Part shown: one piece after another, positions 9,476 through 19,295 of the stretch
Layout of the letters: every line of letters begins with the position of its first letter
How positions within the stretch are numbered: the first letter of the stretch is position 1
NCBI RefSeq assembly: GCF_012910905.1
Contig: NZ_WTVN01000016.1
Location: 1-64,000 of the forward strand
Direction: 5' to 3'
Length of the DNA: 64,000 bases
Origin: Aromatoleum toluvorans
GTDB taxonomy: Bacteria > Pseudomonadota > Gammaproteobacteria > Burkholderiales > Rhodocyclaceae
Notes under the pieces: model-generated
The model's input: the letters and a program-made list of their open reading frames with translations, nothing else
Told to the model about the DNA's origin: nothing
Database searches by the model: none
Translations under genes and position numbers: made by a program

Positions 9476-11092
9476 TCACGCGGCGTTCTCGAAGAGTTCG
9501 GGCGGGATGTCCTCGGGGCACAGCTGGCTCGCCTCGTCACCCATCAATGCAAGCATGAGGCGCAGCTGGTTGCGCAGCTCGCGCAGGTTGCCCGGCCAGC
9601 GGTGGCGGTGCAGCAACGTGAGGGCGTCGGGACAGACGTAGATCGGGCGCCCCCCGGCGGCTTCGCGCACGAACTGGCACACCAGCGCGTCGAAGTCGCT
9701 GCGCTCGCGCAGCGGCGGCAGGCTCAGGACCTGTCCGCCGGCCGCGTCGAAGCCGCGCAGGTCGAGCCGGCCCTCGTTGCGCAGCTCGGCCAGCGGACGG
9801 CGGGCGGCGCCGATCAAACGGGTGCCGTCTACCGCATCGAACAGCCGCGCCTGCAAGGTGGTCGGCAGCGCGTCGATTTCCACGAGGAAGAGGATGCCGT
9901 TGGCGGCCTGCGCGCGGGCGCGTTCGATCTCCGCCTCCGCGGCCGCGCCATCCGGCAGGGCGCTGCAGTCGATGCCGATCAGCGGCGCGTCGGCCGCGGG
10001 CTTGTGATCCTCGTGGAAGGCGCGCACCAGATGCGCCTTGCCGGTGCCCATCTCGCCTTCGATCAGCAGCGGCACCTTCGTCGTTGCGTTCATGCGCAGG
10101 GTTTCGACGATGTGTGCGATGCGCTCGTCGCCGAGGCCGATGGCGCCGAGTCGGGAGTCCTCGCGCTGCACCGACGTGCTTCGCGTCCCTTCATTGCGTC
10201 GACGTCGGGTGCGCAGGTTTGCCCGCGCGATGAGGGTGCGCCCCTTCAGGTCGTAGAGCGGAAACGGCGCGTCGGGCGTCTGTGCGGCCCATTCGACCAG
10301 GGTGCCCCACGGCGTGGCGAAGCAGGCGTCGCACGTCGTCGCGGGATGCTTCGCGTCCAGGCCCAGCATCGCGCGCGCCTTGCGGTTGCTCGCGACGAGG
10401 CGGCCGCTTTCGTCGAACACGACGAGCGCGTGCAGGGGGTCCGCGAGCGCATCGCGGCGCGTGTGGAAGTGCAGCGTCAGGAAGCCGTCGTCCAGCGTTT
10501 CGAGCAGGCGATGCTCGATCAGCTCGGCGGTCGTGCGCAGCAGCGCCTCGGCGTGGGTCAGGTTCTCGCGCGCGTCCGACGATACGTCGAGGATGCCCAG
10601 CATGCCCCCGGTGGGCGCGAGGATGGGCGTGGCGACGCAGGTCAGGATGCGGTTGCGCGCGAGGTAATGCTCGTCGCCCTGCACGCTGACGACCGTCCCA
10701 CTGTGGAGTGCCGTGCCGATCGCGTTGGTGCCCATCGCGGCCTCGCTCCAGTCGACGCCGGGCCGCAGGGCCACCCGGCTCGCGCGGTCGAGGAAGTCCG
10801 TGTGGCCCAGCGCGCTGAGGATCATGCCCTGGCGATCGGCCAGCAGCACCGTCGACGACGGACTGCCGATCTGGCGATACAGGCCTTCGATCATCGGGCG
10901 CGAGAACGCGAGCAGGCGATTGTTCGCGGCGATGCGGTCCGTGAGCTCGCCCGGCGCGAGCGCCGTGTCGTTGAGCGCTTCGTCCGGACGCAGGCCGTGC
11001 TCGCGGCTGCGTTGCCACGATGCGGTGAGCGGTTCCGGGCGGGGTAGAGAGGGTGACGCTGCCATCATGGGGAGCGATAAAGCATGAATCAT
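9476..11092 (-). CDS. Degenerate AcoR-like sigma54 activator homologue lacking GAFTGA and HTH
   Basis: 538 residues. The N-terminal half has the GAF sensor arrangement of AcoR-type regulators (LLADRQGMILSALGHTDF..., GTNAIGTAL, EHYLARNRILTC). The AAA+ part keeps a Walker A (GEMGTGK, about 345), LPPLRERSD and WPGNLRELRNQ, but the roughly 30-residue stretch that should contain the sigma54-contacting GAFTGA loop is missing. The Walker B reads LFLVEID instead of LFLDEI. The protein stops about 20 residues after the AAA+ core with no Fis-type HTH. The reading frame is intact, so this looks like an evolved variant, not a recent frameshift. It is divergent from the aldehyde dehydrogenase gene. It probably cannot activate sigma54 promoters itself; a sensory or modulatory role is inference. 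Start at 11092 or 11068/11065. Confidence 0.85.
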   Translation of the reverse strand: MIHALSLPMMAASPSLPRPEPLTASWQRSREHGLRPDEALNDTALAPGELTDRIAANNRLLAFSRPMIEGLYRQIGSPSSTVLLADRQGMILSALGHTDFLDRASRVALRPGVDWSEAAMGTNAIGTALHSGTVVSVQGDEHYLARNRILTCVATPILAPTGGMLGILDVSSDARENLTHAEALLRTTAELIEHRLLETLDDGFLTLHFHTRRDALADPLHALVVFDESGRLVASNRKARAMLGLDAKHPATTCDACFATPWGTLVEWAAQTPDAPFPLYDLKGRTLIARANLRTRRRRNEGTRSTSVQREDSRLGAIGLGDERIAHIVETLRMNATTKVPLLIEGEMGTGKAHLVRAFHEDHKPAADAPLIGIDCSALPDGAAAEAEIERARAQAANGILFLVEIDALPTTLQARLFDAVDGTRLIGAARRPLAELRNEGRLDLRGFDAAGGQVLSLPPLRERSDFDALVCQFVREAAGGRPIYVCPDALTLLHRHRWPGNLRELRNQLRLMLALMGDEASQLCPEDIPPELFENAA

Positions 11093-11395
11093 TCCGCCGG
11101 CCTCGAACCGCGCCGTTGAAAGGGTTTCTCGGGGTTTGCGGCGGAACCGGGGCCGGAACGGCGGCTCAGTCTGTCACGCATCGGAACAGGTGTTGCCTTG
11201 TTGAGCAGCCGGGAGCAGGTCCGGCGGGAGGTCCGTGCGGCGTCGAAAACCTCCGAATGGTCGATGCAAGTATTTGTGCGCAAAAGGAAATGTTCTTCGG
11301 ATGCGAGCGGCGGCGCGTGCTGGCACGCACCCTGCGGAAGGGATGGCGACGCAAGACAGCGTTCCAACCAATCGATACTTCTGGAGACGAGTTCA
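11093..11395. promoter_or_regulatory. Divergent control region of the aldehyde dehydrogenase gene
   Basis: About 300 bp with no gene. It contains two tandem imperfect 17-bp palindromes (11172-11188, TGTCAC-N5-GGAACA; 11191-11207, TGTTGC-N5-TGAGCA) and a downstream -24/-12 element. The layout resembles enhancer sites upstream of a sigma54 promoter. Confidence 0.55.
11321..11335 (+). promoter_or_regulatory. Sigma54 (-24/-12) promoter candidate for aldehyde dehydrogenase
   Basis: TGGCACGCACCCTGC: the -24 box TGGCAC is perfect and the invariant GG and GC are ten bases apart (GG 11322-11323, GC 11334-11335); the -12 box is CTGC rather than TTGC. Transcription would begin near 11347, about 50 bp before the start codon. 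Confidence 0.65.
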
Positions 11396-12897
<1,502 letters not shown>

Positions 12898-12916
<19 letters not shown>

Positions 12917-12961
12917 GCGTGTTGCCAGGTTTCGCGCTCGGTTTCTTCTGAGCGTGTTGCC
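12898..12961. repeat. 35-bp tandem duplication over the aldehyde dehydrogenase stop codon
   Basis: A 29-base unit beginning CGCGCTCGG and ending GTGTTGCC occurs at 12898-12926 and again at 12933-12961 with one difference (C versus T), giving a 35-bp period. The first copy carries the last codons and TGA; the second is non-coding. This points to a recent slippage or duplication event. Confidence 0.85.
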
Positions 12962-13032
12962 GGGCGTAGTCTCCCGGCGGCGCTCATGTTGTTCTTCTCT
13001 CCCTCTCGTCCGCCCACAGCGGAAGAGATTCG

Positions 13033-13060
13033 CGGGCGGCAATGGCCGCCCGTTTTTTTT
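13033..13060 (+). terminator. Rho-independent terminator
   Basis: CGGGCGGC-AATG-GCCGCCCG, a perfect 8-bp stem, followed by eight T. It lies between the aldehyde dehydrogenase and DUF779 genes, so the DUF779 gene is expressed either by read-through or from its own promoter. Confidence 0.9.
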
Positions 13061-13089
13061 CGCTGCGTCGCCGCGGCAAGGAGCGAATC

Positions 13090-13452
13090 ATGGTCCCGCG
13101 AGTCATAGCCACAACGAGTGCCGAGGAACTGATCGAACGGCTGATCGTGAAGCACGGTCCGGTGATGTTCCACCAGTCCGGCGGCTGCTGCGACGGCAGT
13201 GCGCCGATGTGTTACCTGCGCGCCGAATTCCTCACCGGCCCGTCCGACATCCTGCTCGGCGAGATTGGCGGCAGCCCTTTCTACATCAGCCGGGCGCAGT
13301 ACGAATACTGGAAGCACACGCAGCTCATCATCGATGTCGTCGAAGGGCGAGGGGGCATGTTCTCGCTGGAGGGGCCCGAGGGGCTCACTTTCCTGACGCG
13401 CTCGCGCCTGTTCACGGACGAGGAGCTTGCGCTGCTCGGCAGGGAAGGGTGA
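13090..13452 (+). CDS. DUF779 domain protein
   Basis: 120 residues with the family's conserved cysteine cluster HQSGGCCDGSAPMCYL (about residues 24-39) and the ISRAQYEYWKHTQLIIDV segment. DUF779 proteins commonly sit next to AldB-type aldehyde dehydrogenases; their biochemical role is not known to me. Start ATG 13090 has AAGGAG directly upstream; an earlier in-frame ATG at 13042 lies inside the terminator hairpin and is rejected. Confidence 0.85.
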   Translation: MVPRVIATTSAEELIERLIVKHGPVMFHQSGGCCDGSAPMCYLRAEFLTGPSDILLGEIGGSPFYISRAQYEYWKHTQLIIDVVEGRGGMFSLEGPEGLTFLTRSRLFTDEELALLGREG

Positions 13453-13521
13453 TCATGGTCCATGCCTGAAGCGGATCCGGCTCCCGCCGAGACGCCCTGA
13501 ATGTGCGGCTCGGCCGCCGGT

Positions 13522-13546
13522 TGTTCCGAAATGGAGCAGGTGCTCC
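13522..13546. promoter_or_regulatory. UAS-like palindromes upstream of the ABC operon
   Basis: TGTTCC-GAAAT-GGAGCA (13522-13538) overlaps a second inverted repeat GGAGC-AGGT-GCTCC (13533-13546). The first matches the 17-bp TGTTCC-N5-GGAACA palindrome at 20154 in 11 of 12 arm bases. It sits about 60 bp upstream of a -24/-12 element, consistent with an activator-binding site. Confidence 0.5.
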
Positions 13547-13598
13547 ATAGCGATACAGGCGGACGCGGGGCAGACCGCCTGCCCGTGCCGCCGCGGGC

Positions 13599-13614
13599 TG
13601 GAGCGAATCCTGCA
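13599..13614 (+). promoter_or_regulatory. Sigma54 (-24/-12) promoter candidate for the ABC operon
   Basis: TGGAGCGAATCCTGCA has the invariant GG (13600-13601) and GC (13612-13613) ten bases apart. The -24 box is TGGAGC rather than TGGCAC. Transcription would begin near 13625, about 55 bp before the first gene. Confidence 0.5.
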
Positions 13615-13679
13615 AGCGAAGCATCACCACCCCCGGCTCGATCCGGGGGCAAGGACACAAGAACGATGGAGACAAGAAA

Positions 13680-14672
13680 ATGCTGCGTCCTTTCGCGCGC
13701 GCGTTCCTGGTAGCCGCCGCACTCGTCGCCTGCCTGATCGCCCCGGCATCGGCCGCCGATCCCGCGGTGATCCGCATCGGCGTGCTGCAGTACGGCACCG
13801 TGAGCTGGGAGCTCGAGGTGATGAAGCGCATGGGCTTCGCCGAGCGCGAAGGTGTGCGGATCGAGGTCGTGCCGCTCGCGCAGAAGGATGCCGCGAACGT
13901 CGCGCTGCAGGGCGGGGCGGTCGATCTCATCGTCAATGACTGGATCTGGGTCGCGCGCCAGCGTGCCGAAGGGCGCGACTTCGCCTTCGTGCCGTACTCG
14001 CGTGCAGTGGGCGGCATCATGGTGCGGCCGGACGCCAACCTGCGCTCGCTCGCCGACCTGCGCGGGCAGCGGCTGGGGGTTGCCGGCGGGGCGCTGGACA
14101 AGAGCTGGCTGCTGCTGCGGGCCTGGTCGCGCAAGTCGGTCGGCGAGGACGCGGCGACCTTCGTGAAGCCCGATTTCGGCGCGCCGCCGCTCCTCAACGC
14201 CCTGATCCTGAAGGGCGAAATTCCCGCGGTGCTGAACTTCTGGCATTTCTCCGCGCGCCTGCGTGCGGCCGGCATGCGCGAGCTGCTCACGCTGGACGAC
14301 ATCCTCAAGGGGCTGGGCGTCGAAGGCGAACTGCCGATGATCGGCTGGGTGTTCCGCGAGGACTGGGCGGCGAAGCACCGCGCGGCCTTCGAGGGCTTCC
14401 TGCGCGCCGGGGCGCAGGCGCGGCGGCACATGCAGACCTCCGACGCGGTCTGGGAGGAGCTGCGCCCGCTCACGCGCGCCGAGGACGACGCGACCCTCGT
14501 CGCCCTGCGCGACGGTTTCCGGGCCGGCATCCCCGGTGAAAACATCGCGCAGGCCGAACGTACCGCGCAGCGCATCTTCGGGATCCTCGCCGCGGAGGGC
14601 GGGGCCGAGCTCGTCGGCAACGCCACGGCCTTGCCGGCGGGCACCTTCTGGCGTGCGGGCGGAAGCCGCTGA
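13680..14672 (+). CDS. ABC transporter substrate-binding protein (NMT1/SsuA type), PQQ-oxidation cluster
   Basis: 330-residue periplasmic binding protein with a clear signal peptide (cleavage after ASAADPA, about residue 25). The fold follows the nitrate/sulfonate/taurine SsuA group: IRIGVLQYGTVSWELEVMK, then AGGALDKSW and NDWIWVARQRAEG. The ligand is not predictable. It opens a seven-gene operon (13680-20108); its TGA overlaps the next ATG by one base. GGAG at the right spacing supports ATG 13680. The operon context links it to alcohol oxidation rather than sulfonate use. Confidence 0.85.
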   Translation: MLRPFARAFLVAAALVACLIAPASAADPAVIRIGVLQYGTVSWELEVMKRMGFAEREGVRIEVVPLAQKDAANVALQGGAVDLIVNDWIWVARQRAEGRDFAFVPYSRAVGGIMVRPDANLRSLADLRGQRLGVAGGALDKSWLLLRAWSRKSVGEDAATFVKPDFGAPPLLNALILKGEIPAVLNFWHFSARLRAAGMRELLTLDDILKGLGVEGELPMIGWVFREDWAAKHRAAFEGFLRAGAQARRHMQTSDAVWEELRPLTRAEDDATLVALRDGFRAGIPGENIAQAERTAQRIFGILAAEGGAELVGNATALPAGTFWRAGGSR

Positions 14673-15496
14673 TGAAGGCGGGAGCCGATGAGCCCACGTC
14701 CTGGAGCGTGCCGGCGGTGACGCGCGGGCGGCGGGCGGCGAAGCGCCTCCGCCTGCCGGGCGACGGCTGGCTGCGTGCGGCCTCGCTGGTCGCGTTCCTC
14801 GTGCTGTGGCAGATCGCCGCCACCTTGCTGCAAAGTTCGACCCTGCCACCGCCGGCGACGGTGTTCGCGCGCATCGCCGCCGAGACGCGATCGCTCGCCC
14901 TGCCGTCGCACCTCGCGATCACGCTGGCGCGCGTCGCGGTCGCCTTCCTGCTGGCGATGTCGATCGGCGCGGCGATCGGCATCGCGATGGGGCGCTGGCG
15001 CCGGCTCGACCTGCTGCTCGACGGCTGGCTCGTGCTCGGGCTGAACATCCCCGCGCTCGTCACGATCATCCTGTGCTACGTGTGGTTCGGCCTCAACGAC
15101 GCCGCGGCGATCGTCGCCGTCGCGGTGAACAAGATCCCGACCGTCGTCGTCACCGTGCGCGAAGGCGCGCGCGCCGTCGACGCCCGCCTGATGCAGGTCG
15201 CCCGTGCCTACCGTCTGCCGCGCACGCGCACCTTCACCCACGTCTACCTGCCCCAGCTCGTGCCCTACCTGATGGCGTCGGCGCGCTCGGGCTTGTCGCT
15301 GATCTGGAAGATCGTGCTGGTCGTGGAGCTCCTCGGGCGCAGCAACGGCATCGGCTTCCAGCTCAACATGTTCTTCCAGCTCTTCGACATCGCGGGCATC
15401 CTCGCCTACACGCTGGTGTTCGCCGCGATCGTGCTCGTCGTCGAAGCGGCGGGACTGCGCCCGCTGGAGCGGCGCCTGACGCGCTGGAGGTCCTGA
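14672..15496 (+). CDS. ABC transporter permease (SsuC/TauC type)
   Basis: 274-residue inner-membrane permease with about six hydrophobic segments and the binding-protein-dependent EAA-loop region (MQVARAYRLPRTRTFTHVYLPQLVPYLMA). It forms an importer with the preceding binding protein and following ATPase; stop and start codons of the three genes overlap or abut, so they are translationally coupled. The first about 30 residues are charged and may lie in the cytoplasm. Confidence 0.88.
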   Translation: MKAGADEPTSWSVPAVTRGRRAAKRLRLPGDGWLRAASLVAFLVLWQIAATLLQSSTLPPPATVFARIAAETRSLALPSHLAITLARVAVAFLLAMSIGAAIGIAMGRWRRLDLLLDGWLVLGLNIPALVTIILCYVWFGLNDAAAIVAVAVNKIPTVVVTVREGARAVDARLMQVARAYRLPRTRTFTHVYLPQLVPYLMASARSGLSLIWKIVLVVELLGRSNGIGFQLNMFFQLFDIAGILAYTLVFAAIVLVVEAAGLRPLERRLTRWRS

Positions 15497-16261
15497 ATGC
15501 TCGACATCGTCATCGACCGCAAGTCCTACCCCGACCGCGGCGGCGTGCCCCACCTCGCGCTCGCGGGCCTGCAGCTGCGCGCCGCGCCGGGCGAGTTCGT
15601 GTGCGTCGTCGGCCCCTCGGGTTGCGGCAAGAGCACGCTGCTCAACGTCGTCGGCGGGCTCGACCGCGACGTCGACGGCCGCGTGCAGCTCGCCGGCGCG
15701 GACAGCGCGCGCGACATCGGCTTCATGTTCCAGGAGCCGCGCCTGATGCCATGGCTCACGGTGCTGGAGAACGTGCTCCTCGTCACCGGCCCGTCGCCCG
15801 CGGCGAAACTGCGCGCGCGCGAACTCCTCGCCGCGATGGGCCTCGGCGATGTGCTCGACGCCTTTCCCGGGCGGCTCTCCGGCGGCATGCAGCGCCGCGT
15901 CGCGCTCGCGCGGGCCTTCGTGATCGAGCCGAAGCTGCTGCTGATGGACGAGCCCTTCGTGTCGCTCGACGTGCCGACCGCGAACCGCCTGCGCGCGATG
16001 CTGGTGGAACAGTGGCAGCGCTCCGGGGCGACGGTGCTCTTCGTCACCCACGACCTGCGCGAGGCGCTGGCGCTGGCCGACCGCGTCTGCTTCCTGTCGC
16101 GCTCGCCGGGGCGGGTGGTGCTGGAACTCCCCGTCGCGCTGCCGCGGCCGCGCCTGCCGGACGATGCGGCGGTGCAGGCCCTGCAGGCGAATCTCCTAGC
16201 GCAGCACCCCGAGCTGCTTGCGGGGCTCACGACCTTCCCGGACGGGACAACGGATGAATGA
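15497..16261 (+). CDS. ABC transporter ATP-binding protein (SsuB/TauB type)
   Basis: 254-residue ATPase energising the importer formed with the two preceding genes. Walker A GPSGCGKST, signature LSGGMQRRVALARAF, Walker B LLLMDEPFVSLD and the switch histidine in FVTHD are all intact. The gene begins directly after the permease stop, and its own stop overlaps the next gene's start by 8 bases. Confidence 0.92.
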   Translation: MLDIVIDRKSYPDRGGVPHLALAGLQLRAAPGEFVCVVGPSGCGKSTLLNVVGGLDRDVDGRVQLAGADSARDIGFMFQEPRLMPWLTVLENVLLVTGPSPAAKLRARELLAAMGLGDVLDAFPGRLSGGMQRRVALARAFVIEPKLLLMDEPFVSLDVPTANRLRAMLVEQWQRSGATVLFVTHDLREALALADRVCFLSRSPGRVVLELPVALPRPRLPDDAAVQALQANLLAQHPELLAGLTTFPDGTTDE

Positions 16262-17051
16262 CCGGATGAAGATCGAAAGCGAAGTGTCACGATCAACGCC
16301 CTCGACGAAGGAAGCCGTGCTTCTGGATCTCGCCGACGTGCGCAAATCCTACGGCGCGCGCGAGGCGCTGCGGGGCGTGAGCCTCGCCGTCGGGCGCGGC
16401 GAATTCGTCGCGCTGCTGGGCCCCAACGGCGCGGGCAAGAGCACGCTGTTCCAGCTCCTGACCGGCCTCTTCAACGCCGACGGCGGCCGCATCGAAGTGT
16501 GCGGCCACGACATCCGCAAGGACCCCGTCGCGGCGCTCGCGCACATCGGCGTCGTGTTCCAGCAGAGCACGCTCGACCTCGACCTCGGCGTCGCCGCGAA
16601 CCTCAGGTTCCACGCCGCGCTGCACGGCCTGGGCGGCGCGCGCGCGCGCGAACGCGTTGCCGACGCGCTCGCGCGCCTGGGCCTCACCGAACGCGCGGGC
16701 GACCCGGTGCGCGAGCTCAGCGGCGGCAACCGGCGCAAGGTCGAGCTCGCGCGCGCCCTCGTGCACGAGCCCGCGGTGCTGCTGATGGACGAGGCCACGG
16801 TCGGCCTCGACCCGGCCTCGCGCCGGCAGCTCCTCGACGAAGTGCTCGCGCTGCGCGCGCGCGGCGTCGGCGTGCTGTGGGCGACCCACCTCGTCGACGA
16901 GGCCGAGGCGGCCGATCGCGTCATCGTGCTGCATCGCGGCCAGATCCTCGCCGAAGGCCGCCCGCAGGAACTCGCCGCGCAGGTCGGCACGGCGAGCCTC
17001 GCCGACGCCTTCCTGCAGATGACCGGCGGGAGCGGCGAGCGCGCCGACTGA
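16254..17051 (+). CDS. ABC transporter ATP-binding protein, PQQ-dependent alcohol dehydrogenase-associated system
   Basis: 265-residue ATPase of a second ABC system, related to multidrug/export-type ATPases (Walker A GPNGAGKST, signature LSGGNRRKVELARAL, Walker B VLLMDEATVGLDP, WATHLVDEAE). It pairs with the ABC-2 type permease at 19296. ATG 16254 (or 16266) lies within the end of the preceding gene. Families of this kind are catalogued as companions of PQQ alcohol dehydrogenases; the transported compound is unknown. Confidence 0.87.
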   Translation: MNDRMKIESEVSRSTPSTKEAVLLDLADVRKSYGAREALRGVSLAVGRGEFVALLGPNGAGKSTLFQLLTGLFNADGGRIEVCGHDIRKDPVAALAHIGVVFQQSTLDLDLGVAANLRFHAALHGLGGARARERVADALARLGLTERAGDPVRELSGGNRRKVELARALVHEPAVLLMDEATVGLDPASRRQLLDEVLALRARGVGVLWATHLVDEAEAADRVIVLHRGQILAEGRPQELAAQVGTASLADAFLQMTGGSGERAD

Positions 17052-17103
17052 GATCTCCCGGCCCCCCTCGCACAAGAATACAAGAACCAGAAAGGAGACC
17101 CGC

Positions 17104-18081
17104 TTGAAACCCCCCATCGGATTCATCGCCGCCGGCATCCTCGCACTGGCCGCAGGCGCGGCCGGCGCCAAGGACACCGGCTACGTGTTCGTCAGCAGCG
17201 AGAACGACAATGCCGTGACCGTGCTCGACAGCAAGAACTGGCAGGTCGTGAAGACCATCGCCACCGGCAAGCGCCCGCGCGACATGCGCCTGTCGCCCGA
17301 TCGCAGCCAGCTCTACGTGATCGCCAGCAAGGCCAACCGCATCGACGTCATCGACATCGGCCAGCTGAAGGTCGCACACAGCATCCCGGTCGGCGAAGAC
17401 CCCGAGATGTTCGACCTCTCGCCCGACGGCAAGCGGCTCTATGTCTCGAACGAGGAGGGCGCGCAGGTCACGGTGATCGACGTCGCGACGAAGAAGCCCG
17501 TCGCCCGCATCGAGGTCGGCGAGGAGCCCGAAGGCGTGCGCCTGTCGCGCGACGGCAAGCGTGTGTATGCGACCTCCGAGGTCGCGAACATGGTGCACGT
17601 GATCGATGCCGCAACGAACAGGATCCTCGCCAACGTCGTCGTCGCCAACCGCCCGCGCCGCTTCGCGATGACGCCGGACGGCGCCGAGGTGTGGGTCACC
17701 TCGGAGCTCGGCGGCAAGGTCACCGTGCTCGATGGCGCAACCAACGCCATCAAGGCGACGATCGGCTTCACGCCCAAGGGCTTCCGCCCCGACGACGTCA
17801 CCCCGGTCGGCATCGCGATGAGCGCCGACGGCAAGACGGTGTACGTCACGCTCGGGCGCGCGAACCATATCGCCGTGGTCGACGTCGCCAGCCGCAAGGT
17901 GCAGGACTACGTGCTGGTGGGCAACCGCGCCTGGGGGGCGACGCTCAATCGCGACGGCAGCCTGCTCTTCGTCGCCAACGGCCTCTCCGACGACATCTCC
18001 ATCGTCGACACGAAGACCCGCAAGGTGCTGCGCTCGGTGCCGGTCGGGCGCGTGCCGCATACCGTCGTGATCGACGACTGA
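17104..18081 (+). CDS. PQQ-catabolism-associated beta-propeller protein
   Basis: 325-residue secreted protein: signal peptide, then seven YVTN-type repeats visible as recurring pairs such as SPDRSQLYVIASKANRIDVID and SPDGKRLYVSNEEGAQVTVID, i.e. a seven-bladed beta-propeller. It starts with TTG at 17104, supported by AAGGAG eight bases upstream. It lies between the ATPase and binding-protein genes of the second ABC system, the arrangement known for the beta-propeller family of PQQ alcohol-oxidation clusters. Enzyme activity is not expected; a binding or scaffold role is inference. Confidence 0.88.
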   Translation: MKPPIGFIAAGILALAAGAAGAKDTGYVFVSSENDNAVTVLDSKNWQVVKTIATGKRPRDMRLSPDRSQLYVIASKANRIDVIDIGQLKVAHSIPVGEDPEMFDLSPDGKRLYVSNEEGAQVTVIDVATKKPVARIEVGEEPEGVRLSRDGKRVYATSEVANMVHVIDAATNRILANVVVANRPRRFAMTPDGAEVWVTSELGGKVTVLDGATNAIKATIGFTPKGFRPDDVTPVGIAMSADGKTVYVTLGRANHIAVVDVASRKVQDYVLVGNRAWGATLNRDGSLLFVANGLSDDISIVDTKTRKVLRSVPVGRVPHTVVIDD

Positions 18082-18091
18082 GGGCCGCCGC

Positions 18092-19279
18092 ATGTCCCGG
18101 ATCACACCACGACTGCTGCGCGGCGCCGCGCTCCTCGCCACACTGTGCCTCGCCGGCGGCGCGTCGGCCGCGACCACGGTGCGCTTCGCGCATCTCGAAC
18201 TCGACGCCGACGCGCGCTACGACGAGACGCACCTCGCCTTCCGCGGCCTCGCCCTGCCGCTGGGGCGCCCCTTCGCCGGCGCCGAAGTGGCGCTGCGCGA
18301 GGCGCGCTTCGTCGGCCAGGCGGTCGGCGCCGAGTTCGCGCTCGAACGCGTCGCGGGCGCCGACGCCAAGGCGCTCGTCGCGTCGATCGACAAGCTCAAC
18401 AAGGAGGGCGTGCGCTACTTCCTCATCGACGCGCCCGGCGCGGTCGTCGCCGACGTCGCCAAGGCCGTGCGGGGCAGGGAACTCCTGCTCTTCAACGTCT
18501 CCGCGCCGGACGACGCGCTGCGCCAGGCGCAGTGCCAGCCGAACCTCCTGCACACGCTGCCGAACGACGCGATGCGCATGGACGCGCTCGCGCAGTACCT
18601 CGTGTCGAAGAAATGGCGCAACGTGCTGATGCTCGAAGGCCCACGCCCCGAGGACAAGCTCCTCGCCGACGCCTTCGACCGCGCCGCCAAGCGATTCGGC
18701 CTCAAGCTCGTCGAACGCCGCCCCTTCGTGCTCAGCAACGACCCGCGCCAGCGCGACCAGGGCAACGTCGCGCTGCTCACCGCCGGAGCCGACCACGACG
18801 TCGTCTTCGTCGCCGACAGCGACGGCGAGTTCGCGCGGAGCGTGCCCTACCGCACCGTGCGCCCGCGCCCCGTCGTCGGCTCGGAAGGGCTCACCGCCGC
18901 CGCGTGGTCGTGGGCGTGGGAGCGCCACGGTGCGCCACAACTCAACAGCCGCCTCGAAAAGCACGCCGGACGCAAGATGGCCGATCCCGACTGGGCTGCC
19001 TGGATGGCCGTGAAGGCGGTCGTCGAGGCGGTCGTGCGTACGCAGAACGCCCCCTTCGGCACGGTCGCGAAGTACCTCAAGGGCGACGAGATCGCCATCG
19101 ACGGCTTCAAGGGCAACCGCCTGGGCTTCCGCCCGTGGGACAACCAGCTGCGCCAGCCCCTCCTGCTCGCGACCCACAATGCCGTGATCGAGCGCGCCCC
19201 GATCGCGGGCTTCCTGCACCCGACCAACAACATGGACACCCTCGGCTTCGACCAGCGCGACAGCCGCTGCGCGTTCTGA
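18092..19279 (+). CDS. ABC substrate-binding protein, PQQ-dependent alcohol dehydrogenase system
   Basis: 395-residue periplasmic protein with a signal peptide (cleavage near GGASAATT) and a type I periplasmic-binding fold of the branched-chain amino acid group (RGRELLLFNVSAPDDALRQAQC..., FDQRDSRCAF end). Two cysteines near residue 150 and the C-terminus may form a disulfide. It begins 10 bp after the propeller gene. The family accompanies PQQ alcohol dehydrogenases; ligand unknown. Confidence 0.85.
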   Translation: MSRITPRLLRGAALLATLCLAGGASAATTVRFAHLELDADARYDETHLAFRGLALPLGRPFAGAEVALREARFVGQAVGAEFALERVAGADAKALVASIDKLNKEGVRYFLIDAPGAVVADVAKAVRGRELLLFNVSAPDDALRQAQCQPNLLHTLPNDAMRMDALAQYLVSKKWRNVLMLEGPRPEDKLLADAFDRAAKRFGLKLVERRPFVLSNDPRQRDQGNVALLTAGADHDVVFVADSDGEFARSVPYRTVRPRPVVGSEGLTAAAWSWAWERHGAPQLNSRLEKHAGRKMADPDWAAWMAVKAVVEAVVRTQNAPFGTVAKYLKGDEIAIDGFKGNRLGFRPWDNQLRQPLLLATHNAVIERAPIAGFLHPTNNMDTLGFDQRDSRCAF

Positions 19280-19295
19280 ACGGAAAACCGGCCCC

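Noticed and set aside
9890..9990. Possible frameshift explaining the missing GAFTGA loop of the regulator at 9476-11092
   Set aside because: No other frame in this interval encodes a GAFTGA-like sequence and the flanking AAA+ segments stay in one frame, so deletion, not frameshift, fits.
13412..16051. Long minus-strand frame (879 codons) over the ABC operon
   Set aside because: Shadow of three well-recognised plus-strand ABC genes; low-complexity translation.
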